Shown in pieces: positions 1 through 8,965 of a DNA stretch of 64,000 nt. The stretch is from Streptomyces lincolnensis (GTDB lineage: Bacteria > Actinomycetota > Actinomycetes > Streptomycetales > Streptomycetaceae), in the NCBI RefSeq assembly GCF_021173675.1, contig NZ_JAIHON010000013.1, positions 186,001 through 250,000 on the forward strand, given 5' to 3'. Position 1 is the first letter of the stretch. Every line of letters begins with the position of its first letter. Both the position numbers and the translations under genes were made by a program. Under the pieces are notes generated by a model. That model worked only from the letters and a program-made list of their open reading frames with translations, was not told the DNA's origin and did no database searches.

Positions 1-159
1 GACCACCCGGGGGACGCCGCCGAGATGGCGCGGCAGGGCCGTCAGCGGGTGCGTACGTCCTTCCACCCCCGGGCCATGTGCGCGGCCGTCGACGCCTGCT
101 ACCGCGAACTGCTCGGCCTGCCGCCCCTCCCGGCCCGCGTACCCGCCGTTCCCTCGTGA
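1..159 (+). CDS. C-terminal end of a glycosyltransferase (partial)
   Basis: The reading frame is open from the first base and ends in TGA at 157-159, giving 52 residues. The visible tail (Ala-Glu-Met-Ala near the edge, then GRQRVRTSFHP and CYRELLGLPP) resembles the last helices of GT-B fold family 4 glycosyltransferases, where a valine/phenylalanine segment is followed by a short tyrosine/leucine helix. It lies 33 bp before a UDP-glucose dehydrogenase on the same strand, followed by UDP-xylose synthase, so a sugar-transfer role fits the context. The catalytic part lies outside the window, so the family call is an inference from a short tail and the neighbours. Confidence 0.5.
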   Translation, partial: DHPGDAAEMARQGRQRVRTSFHPRAMCAAVDACYRELLGLPPLPARVPAVPS

Positions 160-192
160 TATCTCTCGGACCACGTCCCCATGGAGACCACC

Positions 193-1518
193 ATGCGTCT
201 GACAGTCATCGGCACCGGCTACGTCGGAGCGGTCCACGCCGCCTGCATGGCGGACATCGGGCACGAGGTCCTCGGCGTCGACGTCGACGCGGAGCGGATC
301 GCCGCGCTCGCCGGCGGGCGGTCGCCCTTCTACGAGCCCGGCCTCTCCGAGATGCTCATGAAGGCGGTGGCCCTGGGCAGGCTGGGCTTCAGCACCTCGC
401 CGGCCGAGGCGGCCCGGTTCGCCGACACGCACTTCATCTGCGTCGGCACCCCGCAGCACCCCGGCTCGGACGCCGCCGATCTGCGTCATGTCGAGGCCGC
501 CGTCGACGGCCTGGCGCCGCATCTGCGCGACAGCGGGTACGAACGGGTCCTGGTGGTCGGCAAGTCCACCGTGCCGGTCGGTACGGCGGACCGCCTGGCC
601 GGGCGGCTGCGCGCGGTGGCTCCGGGCGCCGAACTCGCCTGGAACCCGGAGTTCCTCCGTGAGGGCTGCGCGGTCCAGGACACCCTGCGGCCGGAACGCG
701 TCGTGGTGGGCTCGTGCGCGGAGTGGGGCGAGGCACGGCTGAGGGAGATCTACGCACCCCTGCTGGGTGCCGGAACCCCGTTCATCGGCACCGATCCGGC
801 CACCGCCGAACTGGTCAAGCTGGCGTCGAACTCCTTCCTCGCCACCAAGATCTCCTTCATCAACGCCATGGCCGAGATCTGCGACGCCACCGGCGCCGAC
901 GTGCTCACGCTGGCGGAGGCGATGGGCCGTGACTCCCGTATCGGCCCCTGCTTCCTGGCCCCCGGACTCGGCTTCGGCGGCAGCTGTCTGCCCAAGGACA
1001 TCCGGGCCTTCGCCACCCGCGCCGAGGAACTCGGCCGGGGCGAGTCGGTGGCCTTCCTCCGCCAGATCGACGAGATCAACACGCGCCAGCGCGCCCGCAC
1101 CGTCGACCTCGCCCGACAGCTCGCCGGCGGAGGCTTCGAGGAGCGCAACGTCGCGGTCCTGGGGGCTTCCTTCAAACCCCGCAGCGACGACGTACGGGAC
1201 TCGCCCGCGCTCGCGGTCGCCGACGCGGTCCGGCGCCGGGGAGCCCAGGTCCGCGTACACGATCCCGAGGCGGTCGACAACGCCCGGGCCGCATACCCGG
1301 CGCTCCAGTTCGCCCTGGACGTGACCAAGGCGTGCGAGCAGGCCGATGTGGTCCTGCATCTCACCGAATGGCCGCAGTACCAGGAGCTCGACCCCGCCGC
1401 CCTCGCCGCGGTGGTGCGTGTCCCGGCCGTCGTCGACGCGCGCAACACCCTCGACGCGGCGGCCTGGCGCTCGGCGGGATGGACGCTGCGCGCGCCGGGC
1501 CGTCCGCGGCTCGGCTGA
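193..1518 (+). CDS. UDP-glucose 6-dehydrogenase
   Basis: It oxidises UDP-glucose to UDP-glucuronate with two NAD+. The 441-residue protein begins with the Rossmann motif GTGYVG and has the substrate and catalytic segment GFGGSCLPKD (around residue 258-267), whose Cys is the nucleophile, then the central helix and a C-terminal UDP-binding domain (ASFKPRSDDVRDSP). Length is normal for the UGD/MGD family. ATG 193 was chosen over in-frame ATG 181 because GGAG at 184-187 sits six bases before 193, and the protein then starts directly with the beta strand MRLTVIG. UDP-xylose synthase follows 16 bp downstream, so the pair should convert UDP-glucose to UDP-xylose. The start is the only uncertain point. 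Confidence 0.93.
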   Translation: MRLTVIGTGYVGAVHAACMADIGHEVLGVDVDAERIAALAGGRSPFYEPGLSEMLMKAVALGRLGFSTSPAEAARFADTHFICVGTPQHPGSDAADLRHVEAAVDGLAPHLRDSGYERVLVVGKSTVPVGTADRLAGRLRAVAPGAELAWNPEFLREGCAVQDTLRPERVVVGSCAEWGEARLREIYAPLLGAGTPFIGTDPATAELVKLASNSFLATKISFINAMAEICDATGADVLTLAEAMGRDSRIGPCFLAPGLGFGGSCLPKDIRAFATRAEELGRGESVAFLRQIDEINTRQRARTVDLARQLAGGGFEERNVAVLGASFKPRSDDVRDSPALAVADAVRRRGAQVRVHDPEAVDNARAAYPALQFALDVTKACEQADVVLHLTEWPQYQELDPAALAAVVRVPAVVDARNTLDAAAWRSAGWTLRAPGRPRLG

Positions 1519-1534
1519 CCGGGAGGAGGATCCC

Positions 1535-2512
1535 ATGCGTGTCGTGGTGTCCGGTGGAGGCGGCTTCCTCGGATCGCATCTGTGCGAGGCGCTGCTCCGC
1601 AGAGGCGACAGCGTCCGCTGCCTGGACAACTTCACCTCCAGCAGCTCGGCCAACGTCGCCCCTCTCCTGCGCGAGCCCGGCTTCGAGTGCATCCCCTGCG
1701 ATGTCACGGTCCCGTTCAGGGTCTCCGGGAGCGTCGACGCCGTCGTCCATCTCGCCAGTCCCGCTTCGCCGTTCGACTACTGCCGTCTGCCGCTGGAGAC
1801 GCTGGCCGCCGGCAGCCGGGGCACGGAGAACATGCTGCGGCTGGCGGTCCGCCACCGGGCCCGTTTCGTCCTGGCGTCCACCAGCGAGGTCTACGGCGAT
1901 CCCCGGGTGCATCCCCAGGACGAGGACTACTGGGGGAACGTCAATCCCATCGGACCCCGCAGCGTCTACGACGAGGCCAAGCGTTTCGCCGAGGCCCTCA
2001 CCATGGCGTACCGGCGCAGCCAGGGCACCGATGCCGGGATCGTCCGGATCTTCAACACGTACGGCCCCCGCATGCGCGCGCACGACGGCCGCGTGGTCTC
2101 CACCTTCATCCGGCAGGCCCTCCGGGGGGAAGCACTGACCCTCTTCGGGGACGGCGGCCAGACCCGGAGTTTCTGCTACGTCGACGACATGGTCCGCGGC
2201 CTGGTGGCGATGATCGACACGGATCAGCCGGGTCCCTTCAACCTCGGCAATCCGGGGGAGCGGACCGTGCGGGAACTCGCCGAGCTGGTGCTGCTGATCA
2301 CCGGATCGGGCAGCGGTCTGCGCTTCCTTCCGCTGCCCGTCGACGACCCGGTCCGTCGACGCCCTGTCATCACCCGCGCGCGTGAAGAGCTCGACTGGCA
2401 CCCGCGCGTGCCGCTGGAAGCAGGGCTGCGGCACACCGTCGACTGGTTCGCGTCGCAGCCGGACACCCTCGCACGGCCGCGGGAGCGATCCCCAGTGGGG
2501 CCGCCCTCATGA
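1535..2512 (+). CDS. UDP-glucuronate decarboxylase (UDP-xylose synthase-like)
   Basis: An extended short-chain dehydrogenase of 325 residues that should decarboxylate UDP-glucuronate to UDP-xylose. It has the N-terminal GGGGFLG NAD motif, HLASPASP, the TSEVYGDP strand with catalytic Ser/Thr-Glu, the Tyr-x-x-x-Lys pair in VYDEAKR and the downstream RIFNTYGPRM and GQTRSFCYVDD blocks. These blocks together mark the UXS branch rather than dTDP-glucose dehydratases. A strong GGGAGGAGG (1521-1529) precedes ATG 1535. It forms a two-gene unit with the upstream UDP-glucose dehydrogenase. A bifunctional ArnA-like activity is excluded by the single domain. Confidence 0.88.
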   Translation: MRVVVSGGGGFLGSHLCEALLRRGDSVRCLDNFTSSSSANVAPLLREPGFECIPCDVTVPFRVSGSVDAVVHLASPASPFDYCRLPLETLAAGSRGTENMLRLAVRHRARFVLASTSEVYGDPRVHPQDEDYWGNVNPIGPRSVYDEAKRFAEALTMAYRRSQGTDAGIVRIFNTYGPRMRAHDGRVVSTFIRQALRGEALTLFGDGGQTRSFCYVDDMVRGLVAMIDTDQPGPFNLGNPGERTVRELAELVLLITGSGSGLRFLPLPVDDPVRRRPVITRAREELDWHPRVPLEAGLRHTVDWFASQPDTLARPRERSPVGPPS

Positions 2513-2554
2513 ATCCTTGATCGCGTTGTCAGTGCAGCCTGCCACCATGCGGTC

Positions 2555-4918
2555 ATGCTTCACGACGATTCTCCGCCCGCTCCAGAGGGGCGCCCGACGG
2601 GCCTCGCAGCCCGGCTGATGCGTGCGCTGACCGACCCGGAGGTCCGGATCGAGATCCCGTACGACGACCTGCCGCGCCTCTCAGACGAGGAACTCGGCAC
2701 CCTGCTGGCCGAGGCCCAGGCCGTCCGCACCTCGGCGCCGCACGAGGCGAGGATGCTCGCCCTCGCGCTCGAAGGCGCGGCCAGGGACCGGCGGCCGCGC
2801 TACACGCCCGAGGCGTGCCGCCGGATGATCGAGGCGCTCACCGCGCGGAGCGAGGACCATGACCGGGTGGACCTGACGCCGGGCGTGCGGGCGCTGGAGC
2901 ACCGCACGGGTCCGCTCACCGAGGTGGCCGGGGCGTTGCGCACCCTGGTCGCCTCCCTCCTGGCGAAGGACTCCGTACGGCAGTTGTACGCGCTGATCAC
3001 GATCGCCGGACTCGGGGACGAGGCACTGCTGCCCGAGGTGGTGGAGCGCCTGTCCCGGGACCTGGGCCCCATCCTCGCGGACGAGATCGCGGTCGTCGCC
3101 GGCCTTCCCCGGGCCGAACGGACGCAGCTGTCCGAGACGTTCCGCGAACACCGGCACATCTCCCCGAACTCCCCCGCGGACGTGTGGTACCGGTCCGCGG
3201 AGAACCCGGCCTACGCCGCCTTCGCCCGCCGCGCGCTGGAGGCGGCGGCGGAGCGGGCGGAGGCGATCCGGGCGGGGGAGATCCCCTACCGCGCGGACAA
3301 GGCGTTCACGGACCGGGAGATCACCACACTCGGACAGGCCGCGCGGGTCGCCCTGCGACGGGACGAGCCCTGGCTGCCGGACCTGTTCGACCGGCTGCTG
3401 CCCGGCATCTCCGTCGCCCCGACGGCCGCCAGGACCCTGCCCTCGCAGGGACTCCTGTACGAACTGGTCCGCGCCGCCCAGGACTTCCCCACCCCCGAGC
3501 TGGTCACCGCGATACGCGCGGTGCGCGGGACCGTCCGGCACGCCGGGGTGCCCAAGCAGCTCGACAAGATGCTCAAGAAGGTCGACGCGGCCCTCGCCGA
3601 GCGGACCGACGTGGCGCTGCGGCTGCCGACCCTGGGCTTCGACGCCGACGGCGTCCTGCGCAGGGAGCTGGACGGCGGCTACGCGGCCGTCGTCACGGTC
3701 GCCGAAACCGCCACGCTCGTCTGGGAGAAGGACGGCCGTCCGCTGCGCGGAGTCCCCGCGCCCGTCCGCCGCGACCACGCCGGCCCGGTCAAGGAGCTGC
3801 GTGACCTGGTGAAGCGGGTGAACACCCAACTCCTCACCCTGACAAGGGTGTTGGAGGGCGGCTTCACCGTCGACGCCGTCCATCCCTACGGCTGGTGGCG
3901 CACCGGGCTCGCCGGGCACCCGCTCGCCCGCACCCTGGTACGCCGGCTGATCTGGGAGGTCGAGGTCGCGCCCGGCACCTGGCGGGCCGTACTGCCGGAG
4001 ACCGACGAGCTGCCCGAGGCGCCCGAGGATGCCTCCGTGCGGCTGTGGCACCCGATCCGTTCGCGGCCGGACGCCGTGCGGGCCTGGCGGGACCTGCTCG
4101 TGGAAGGCCGGATCCGGCAGCCGTTCAAGCAGGCGTTCCGGGAGATCTACCTCCTCACGCCGGCCGAGGAGGAGACCCGCGTCCACTCCAACCGCTTCGC
4201 CGCGCACCTCGTGCACTACCGCCGGATGTTCGCCCTGTTCCGGGCCCGGGGCTGGGCGAGCGACCTGCTCGGTCCCTGGGACGCCGGCGAACAGGACGCG
4301 GCGGAACGGACCCTCGGGGCGGGGCGGTGGCGGGTCCGCTTCTTCCACGCGCTGGCGGACCGGGACGGCGAGGGTGCGCTGGCCACGACCGACCAGGTGC
4401 GCTTCGCCCGGCTGGTCGACGGCGACTGGCGGGAGGCGCCGCTCACCGAGGTGCCGCCGCTGGTCTTCAGCGAGGCGATGCGTGACGTGGACCTCTTCGT
4501 CGGCGTCACCTCGATCGCCGCCGACCCCCACTGGACCGACGGGGGCCCCACACGCGCCTACTGGGAGCGGGCGGGCTTCGCCGAACTGCCCGAGAGCGCC
4601 CAGGCGCGCCGTGACGTCCTCGAACGGATCCTGCCGCGTCTGAAGATCGCCGACCGGTGCGCGCTGGACGGCCGCTTCCTGGTCGTGCGGGGCACCCTGC
4701 GCACCTACAGGATCCATCTGGGGTCGGCGAACATCCTGATGGAGCCCGACGGCTCCTATCTGTGCATCGTCGCGGCGCGGGGGAAGGGCGAGGGCAAGGT
4801 GTTCCTGCCGTTCGAGGACGAGCGGTTGTCGCTGATCCTCAGCAAGGCGTTCCTCCTCGCCGACGACACGGGGATCACCGACAGGTCCATCCTCAGCCAG
4901 ATCACCCGAGGTTCCTGA
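2555..4918 (+). CDS. DUF4132 domain protein
   Basis: A 787-residue soluble protein without signal peptide or membrane segments. The N-terminal half is alpha-helical and charged, like HEAT-type repeats (for example YDDLPRLSDEELG near residue 33). The C-terminal half carries blocks I associate with DUF4132 proteins: FKQAFREIYLLTPAEEET, then DLFVGVTSIAADPHW, and a terminal segment IHLGSANILMEPDGSYLCIV. No enzymatic activity can be assigned. No clear ribosome-binding site precedes ATG 2555, and a later start such as ATG 2618 is possible. A hairpin lies just after the stop, so it is probably a single-gene transcript. The family call comes from remembered sequence character. Confidence 0.7.
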   Translation: MLHDDSPPAPEGRPTGLAARLMRALTDPEVRIEIPYDDLPRLSDEELGTLLAEAQAVRTSAPHEARMLALALEGAARDRRPRYTPEACRRMIEALTARSEDHDRVDLTPGVRALEHRTGPLTEVAGALRTLVASLLAKDSVRQLYALITIAGLGDEALLPEVVERLSRDLGPILADEIAVVAGLPRAERTQLSETFREHRHISPNSPADVWYRSAENPAYAAFARRALEAAAERAEAIRAGEIPYRADKAFTDREITTLGQAARVALRRDEPWLPDLFDRLLPGISVAPTAARTLPSQGLLYELVRAAQDFPTPELVTAIRAVRGTVRHAGVPKQLDKMLKKVDAALAERTDVALRLPTLGFDADGVLRRELDGGYAAVVTVAETATLVWEKDGRPLRGVPAPVRRDHAGPVKELRDLVKRVNTQLLTLTRVLEGGFTVDAVHPYGWWRTGLAGHPLARTLVRRLIWEVEVAPGTWRAVLPETDELPEAPEDASVRLWHPIRSRPDAVRAWRDLLVEGRIRQPFKQAFREIYLLTPAEEETRVHSNRFAAHLVHYRRMFALFRARGWASDLLGPWDAGEQDAAERTLGAGRWRVRFFHALADRDGEGALATTDQVRFARLVDGDWREAPLTEVPPLVFSEAMRDVDLFVGVTSIAADPHWTDGGPTRAYWERAGFAELPESAQARRDVLERILPRLKIADRCALDGRFLVVRGTLRTYRIHLGSANILMEPDGSYLCIVAARGKGEGKVFLPFEDERLSLILSKAFLLADDTGITDRSILSQITRGS

Positions 4919-4923
4919 GACGG

Positions 4924-4975
4924 CGCCATGCCGGACCGACGACGGCATGGCGGGCGTGACGACGACGGCATGGCG
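4924..4975 (+). terminator. Hairpin with a duplicated 3' arm after the DUF4132 gene
   Basis: CGCCATGCCG (4924-4933) is perfectly complementary to CGGCATGGCG (4943-4952), giving a 10-bp stem with a 9-base loop six bases after the stop codon. The same right arm occurs again at 4966-4975. There is no U-run, as is common for actinomycete terminators. Confidence 0.5.
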
Positions 4976-4979
4976 GGCG
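4937..4979. repeat. 20-bp tandem direct repeat, two copies
   Basis: The 20-mer beginning CGACGACGGCATGG occupies 4937-4956 and 4960-4979 without mismatch, with a 23-bp period. Each copy contains the hairpin right arm, so the duplication creates two alternative partners for the single left arm. Confidence 0.7.
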
Positions 4980-5078
4980 CATTGCAAGGTCGTGAAGCGG
5001 TGCGGGGGAGCCTTGACCGGCCTCCGGGCGGATGCCCAAGCTCATGAACATCCCCCCAGCCCCGCGAAGGGATCCACC

Positions 5079-6038
5079 ATGACCACCACCGCGCCCGCCC
5101 CCACCACCGCCCTCACCGTGGAGCGCATCGGCGGCCGTATCGGCGCCGTCATCTCCGGCGCCCGCCTCGGCGGCGACCTGGACGCGGCCACCGTGGCCGC
5201 GATCCGCGCCGCGGTCCTGGAGCACAAGGTCGTCTTCTTCCGCGACCAGCACCACCTCGACGCCGACGGCCACGAGGCGTTCGCCCGGCTGCTCGGCGAA
5301 CCGGTCGCCCATCCGACCGTGCCGTCCGTCGACGGCAAGTACGCCTTCGCCGTCGACAACGACCACGGCGGCCGGGCCAACCAGTGGCACAGCGACGTCA
5401 CCTTCGTGCCCGCCTTCCCGGCCTTCTCCGTGCTGCGCGCCGAGGTCGTCCCGCCCTACGGCGGCAACACCCTGTGGGCCAACACGGCCGCCGCCTACGC
5501 CCATCTGCCCGCACCGCTGAAGACCCTGGCCGAGAGCCTGCGCGGGGTGCACACCAACGACTACGACTACGCGGCCTCGCGCCCGGACGCCCCGTCCGAG
5601 GAACTGCGGCAGCACCGGCAGATCTTCACCTCCACCACGTTCCGCACCGAGCACCCGGTGGTGCGCGTGCACCCCGAGACCGGCGAACGGGTCCTGCTGC
5701 TCGGCAGCTTCCTCCAGCGGCTCAGCGGGCTGCGCAGCGGCGACTCCCGCGCGATCGCCGGCGTCCTCCAGTCGCATGTCGAACGGCCGGAGAACACCGT
5801 GCGCTGGCAGTGGCGCGTCGGCGACGTCGCCCTGTGGGACAACCGCGCCACCCAGCACTACGGCGTCGACGACTCCGACGACCACCGGCGCGTCCTGCGC
5901 CGCGTCACCGTCGACGGCGACGTCCCGGTCGGCGTGGACGGCCGCCGCTCCACGCTCCTGGCACCGACCTCGGTGCCGGAACCCTCGTACGGGATCGCCT
6001 CCGGCGCCTCCACCGACGGCGGGCTCGCCGAGGCCTGA
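5079..6038 (+). CDS. TauD/TfdA-family Fe(II)/2-oxoglutarate dioxygenase
   Basis: A 319-residue member of the taurine / alkylsulfate dioxygenase family, which hydroxylates a substrate next to a sulfonate or sulfate and releases sulfite or sulfate while decarboxylating 2-oxoglutarate. The iron triad is visible as WHSD (His and Asp, near residue 107) and the distal His in WDNRATQHYGVDD (near residue 260). The Arg that binds 2-oxoglutarate is probably in DHRRVLRRVT. It starts at ATG 5079, eight bases after GAAGG; upstream in-frame ATG codons have no such site. No sulfonate ABC genes are adjacent and the AbgT gene converges on it one base away, so the substrate is not indicated by context. Confidence 0.88.
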   Translation: MTTTAPAPTTALTVERIGGRIGAVISGARLGGDLDAATVAAIRAAVLEHKVVFFRDQHHLDADGHEAFARLLGEPVAHPTVPSVDGKYAFAVDNDHGGRANQWHSDVTFVPAFPAFSVLRAEVVPPYGGNTLWANTAAAYAHLPAPLKTLAESLRGVHTNDYDYAASRPDAPSEELRQHRQIFTSTTFRTEHPVVRVHPETGERVLLLGSFLQRLSGLRSGDSRAIAGVLQSHVERPENTVRWQWRVGDVALWDNRATQHYGVDDSDDHRRVLRRVTVDGDVPVGVDGRRSTLLAPTSVPEPSYGIASGASTDGGLAEA

Positions 6039-6039
6039 G

Positions 6040-7611
6040 TCACTCCAGGCCGATGCGCGCGCCCGGCCCCAGGGGCAGGTCGAAGCCGTAGAAGATGCCC
6101 AGGATCGCCAGCCAGACCAGCAGGAAGGGCACGGTGAAGATGGCCAGGCGGGCGATCAGCGTGCCCAGCCGGGCGTCGGGTTCATAGCGGCGCGGCAGGG
6201 CCAGCAGCAGGAACACGTACGGGTTCATCGGGGTGATGATGCCGGTGGCCGAGTCGCCGATGCGGAAGGCGGCCTGGCTGAGGGCCGGGCTCATGCCGAG
6301 CAGCATGAACGCCGGCACGAAGACCGGGCCGACCAGCGACCACAGCGCCGACCCGGAGACGATGAACAGGTTCAGACAGGCCGCCAGGAGGACGAACGCG
6401 ACCAGCGCCCAGAAGCCGGTGAGGCCGATGGAGTCGAGCCCGGCCGCCGCCTTCACGGCGAGCAGGACTCCCACGTCGGACCAGTTGAACAGGGCGATGA
6501 CCTGCGCCGCGACGAACATCAGGACGATGTAGCCCGCCATGTTCCGCACGGAGTCGGTCATCGCCGCGACCACGCCCTCCGCGCCCGTCAGCGCCTTCAC
6601 CGTGAAGCCGTAGGTGAGCCCGGCGAGCAGGAACACCCCGAACAGCACCGGGACGACGCCGGTCAGGAGCGGCGAGGGGATCAACGCCCCGCCCTCGCCG
6701 CGCAGCGGGGCACCCTCGGGCAGCCACAGGCACAGGACCGCGGCCACGTACGACACGACGACCAGGCCGGTGAGCAGCAGTCCCCGGCGCTGCACCCGGG
6801 TGAGCGTGAGGTCCTGTTCCTCGGGCTCGTCCGGACCGGGCTCGTAGGTGCCCAGGCGCGGTTCGAGCACCCGGCCGATGAGGAAGCCGCCCAGCAGACC
6901 GAGCACCAGGCTGCTGGACGCGGTGAAGAAGTAGTTGACCAGCAGGTTCAGGTCGAGGCCCCGGGCGGCCGGCAGGACCGAGGCCGCCTGCTGCGTGATC
7001 CCGATGTAGAGGGCGTCCAGCGAACCGATCGTGAACCCGGCCGCGTAGCCCGCGCCGACACACGCGAACCCGCCGATGAGACCGGCCACGGGATGACGCC
7101 CCGCGCTCTTGAAGACCACGGCCGCCAGCGGAGGCAGCACGATCAACGCCACATCGCTGATCATGTGGGCCTGACAGGCGATCAGCGCCACCAGGTACGG
7201 CAGCAGCGCCCGGGGCGCACGGGCCAGGGTGGCCCGCATGACGGTCTCCAGGAGCCCGGCCCGCTCCGCGACCCCCACCGCCATGACCATCAGCAGCACG
7301 GCCGCGATGGGCGGGAAGGTCGCGAAGTTGGTGACGAGGTTCTCCGTCAGCCAGCGCACCCCCTCGCCGGTGAACAGCCCGGTCACGGCCTTGGTGTCGC
7401 CGGTGCCGGGCACGGTGACGGTCGTCCCGGTCAGCGCGAGCACGGTGGAGACGACCGCCAGGAGCAGGAACAGCGCGCTGAACAGCACGATCGGATGGGG
7501 CAGCGCGTTGCCCGCCCGCTCGACGACCCCGAGCACCCGGTCGACACCGGTGGGCCGCCGCTCCCGCGGGGACTCACTGCCCGGAGCGGGCAGGCCGGTG
7601 AGTGAGGTCAT
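6040..7611 (-). CDS. AbgT-family transporter
   Basis: A 523-residue integral membrane protein with about 12 hydrophobic spans and a short charged N-terminus. Sequence blocks AERAGLLETVMR, ACQAHMISDVALIVLPPLAA and GDSATGIITPMNPYVFLLLAL are those of the AbgT (p-aminobenzoyl-glutamate) transporter family, some members of which are drug or sulfonamide efflux pumps. Its ATG overlaps the stop codon of the upstream amidohydrolase by one base, so the two are co-translated. This suggests that the transporter moves the substrate or product of that hydrolase. Direction of transport cannot be read from sequence. Confidence 0.88.
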   Translation of the reverse strand: MTSLTGLPAPGSESPRERRPTGVDRVLGVVERAGNALPHPIVLFSALFLLLAVVSTVLALTGTTVTVPGTGDTKAVTGLFTGEGVRWLTENLVTNFATFPPIAAVLLMVMAVGVAERAGLLETVMRATLARAPRALLPYLVALIACQAHMISDVALIVLPPLAAVVFKSAGRHPVAGLIGGFACVGAGYAAGFTIGSLDALYIGITQQAASVLPAARGLDLNLLVNYFFTASSSLVLGLLGGFLIGRVLEPRLGTYEPGPDEPEEQDLTLTRVQRRGLLLTGLVVVSYVAAVLCLWLPEGAPLRGEGGALIPSPLLTGVVPVLFGVFLLAGLTYGFTVKALTGAEGVVAAMTDSVRNMAGYIVLMFVAAQVIALFNWSDVGVLLAVKAAAGLDSIGLTGFWALVAFVLLAACLNLFIVSGSALWSLVGPVFVPAFMLLGMSPALSQAAFRIGDSATGIITPMNPYVFLLLALPRRYEPDARLGTLIARLAIFTVPFLLVWLAILGIFYGFDLPLGPGARIGLE

Positions 7612-8918
7612 CAGCGCCGCCCTCCCGGCAGCAGGCGCCTTCCCGGCAGCAGGAGGTCCTTGCGTACGACGCCGTCCTGGACGACGCAGACGATGTTCGC
7701 GGGATCGCCGAGGACGCCGATGTCGGCCAGCGGATCGCCCTCGCAGACGACCAGGTCGCCGGTACGGCCGGCCGTGAGCGTGCCCAACCGGTCGGCGACG
7801 CCCAGGAGTTCGGCCGAGGTCCGGGTACCGGCGACGATCGCGGCCATGGGGTCCATGCCCAGGTCCACCAGATAGCTGAGCTCCATCAGGTTCACGCCGT
7901 GCGGGCCGACGGCGGCGTCCGTGCCGAGCGCGATGCGGGCGCCGTACTCGATGGCCCGCGCGATGTTCTCCTTCGTCGTCCCCGACCAGCGGATCTTCTT
8001 CTGGTAGTGGTAGTCGGCCATCGTCTCCTTGTCGATGCCCGCGTACACGGTGGACAGCGTGGGGACGACGAACACGCCCCGCTCGGCGGCCAGGTCCAAC
8101 GCCCGCTCGTCCAGGCCGTATCCGTGCTCGATGCTGGTGACACCGCCGCGGATCGCGTTGAGGATGCCCGCGTTGCCCTGGGCGTGGGCGGCGACGGGCC
8201 TGCCCCCGTGCCGGCGGGCCTCGTCGACGACGGCCCGGATCTCCTCCTCCAACAGGCCCTCGTCGTCGGGATCGTCGTAGGGACTGCCCATCCCGCCCGT
8301 GGCGCAGACCTTCACCAGGTCGGCGCCGTCGCGCAGCACCCGGCGCACCGCGAGCCGGGCCGCGTCCGTGGAGTCGGCGATCTCCGACATCCCGGCGCTG
8401 AGGTCTGTGCCGTCGGGCAGGCGGACGTCGGCGTGGCCCCCGGTGTGGCTGATGATCCGTACGGCGGTGTGCAGGCGCGGCCCCACCACCCGGCCCGACT
8501 CCACGGCCGTACGGAAGCCCGCCGACAGGCCGCCCAGGTCGCGGGCGGTGGTGATGCCCGCGTCGAGGGTCTGCCGCAGCCGCGTCGCGGTGTCCAGGGT
8601 GACCAGCACCGGGTCCAGCTCGGCGCGGCGGCCGGGCGGCGAGCCGTGCGCGTAGGCGAGGTGGACGTGGCAGTCGAAGAACCCGGGCAGCACCGTGCGG
8701 CCGCCGGCGTCCACGACCCGGACCGGGGCGTCGGCCTCGCCGGCCGGGGGCGCGGCCGGCGCGGGTCCGGCGTAAGTGATGGTGCCCTGGGCATCGATCG
8801 TGACGACGGCATCGTCCACGGGGGACGAGCCGGTGCCGTCGATCAGCCGGGCGTGCTGGATCCGCAGGGCGGTGCGGGCGGCCTCGGGCGTCGTGGCGTC
8901 GGGCGTGGCGTCGGTCAT
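7611..8918 (-). CDS. Metal-dependent amidohydrolase (imidazolonepropionase/Xaa-Pro dipeptidase-like)
   Basis: A 435-residue amidohydrolase-superfamily enzyme. The first metal motif HVH is in DCHVHLAYAHGS, a candidate carboxylated Lys in LVKVCATGGM, the next His residues in VAAHAQG and SIEHGYG, and the catalytic Asp in LGTDAAVGPHG. This arrangement matches the branch that cleaves dipeptides or cyclic amides. ATG 8918 was preferred to longer openings because GAGGAG lies 12-17 bases upstream on the minus strand and an Ala/Thr-rich N-terminus is usual here. It is the first gene of an operon with the AbgT transporter, and a tandem AsnC regulator is divergent only 47 bp away. Together they suggest uptake and hydrolysis of an aminoacyl or amidated compound. 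Confidence 0.85.
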   Translation of the reverse strand: MTDATPDATTPEAARTALRIQHARLIDGTGSSPVDDAVVTIDAQGTITYAGPAPAAPPAGEADAPVRVVDAGGRTVLPGFFDCHVHLAYAHGSPPGRRAELDPVLVTLDTATRLRQTLDAGITTARDLGGLSAGFRTAVESGRVVGPRLHTAVRIISHTGGHADVRLPDGTDLSAGMSEIADSTDAARLAVRRVLRDGADLVKVCATGGMGSPYDDPDDEGLLEEEIRAVVDEARRHGGRPVAAHAQGNAGILNAIRGGVTSIEHGYGLDERALDLAAERGVFVVPTLSTVYAGIDKETMADYHYQKKIRWSGTTKENIARAIEYGARIALGTDAAVGPHGVNLMELSYLVDLGMDPMAAIVAGTRTSAELLGVADRLGTLTAGRTGDLVVCEGDPLADIGVLGDPANIVCVVQDGVVRKDLLLPGRRLLPGGRR

Positions 8919-8965
8919 GGGTCGTGGCACTCCTCGCTGTCGGCTACAGGCGATGGGAGTGTGGG

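Noticed and set aside
5776..7605. Long plus-strand open frame antisense to the AbgT gene
   Set aside because: Its product is a low-complexity Arg/Gln/Asp-rich sequence that mirrors the high-GC codon bias of the AbgT gene; the minus-strand protein has a clear transporter family match.
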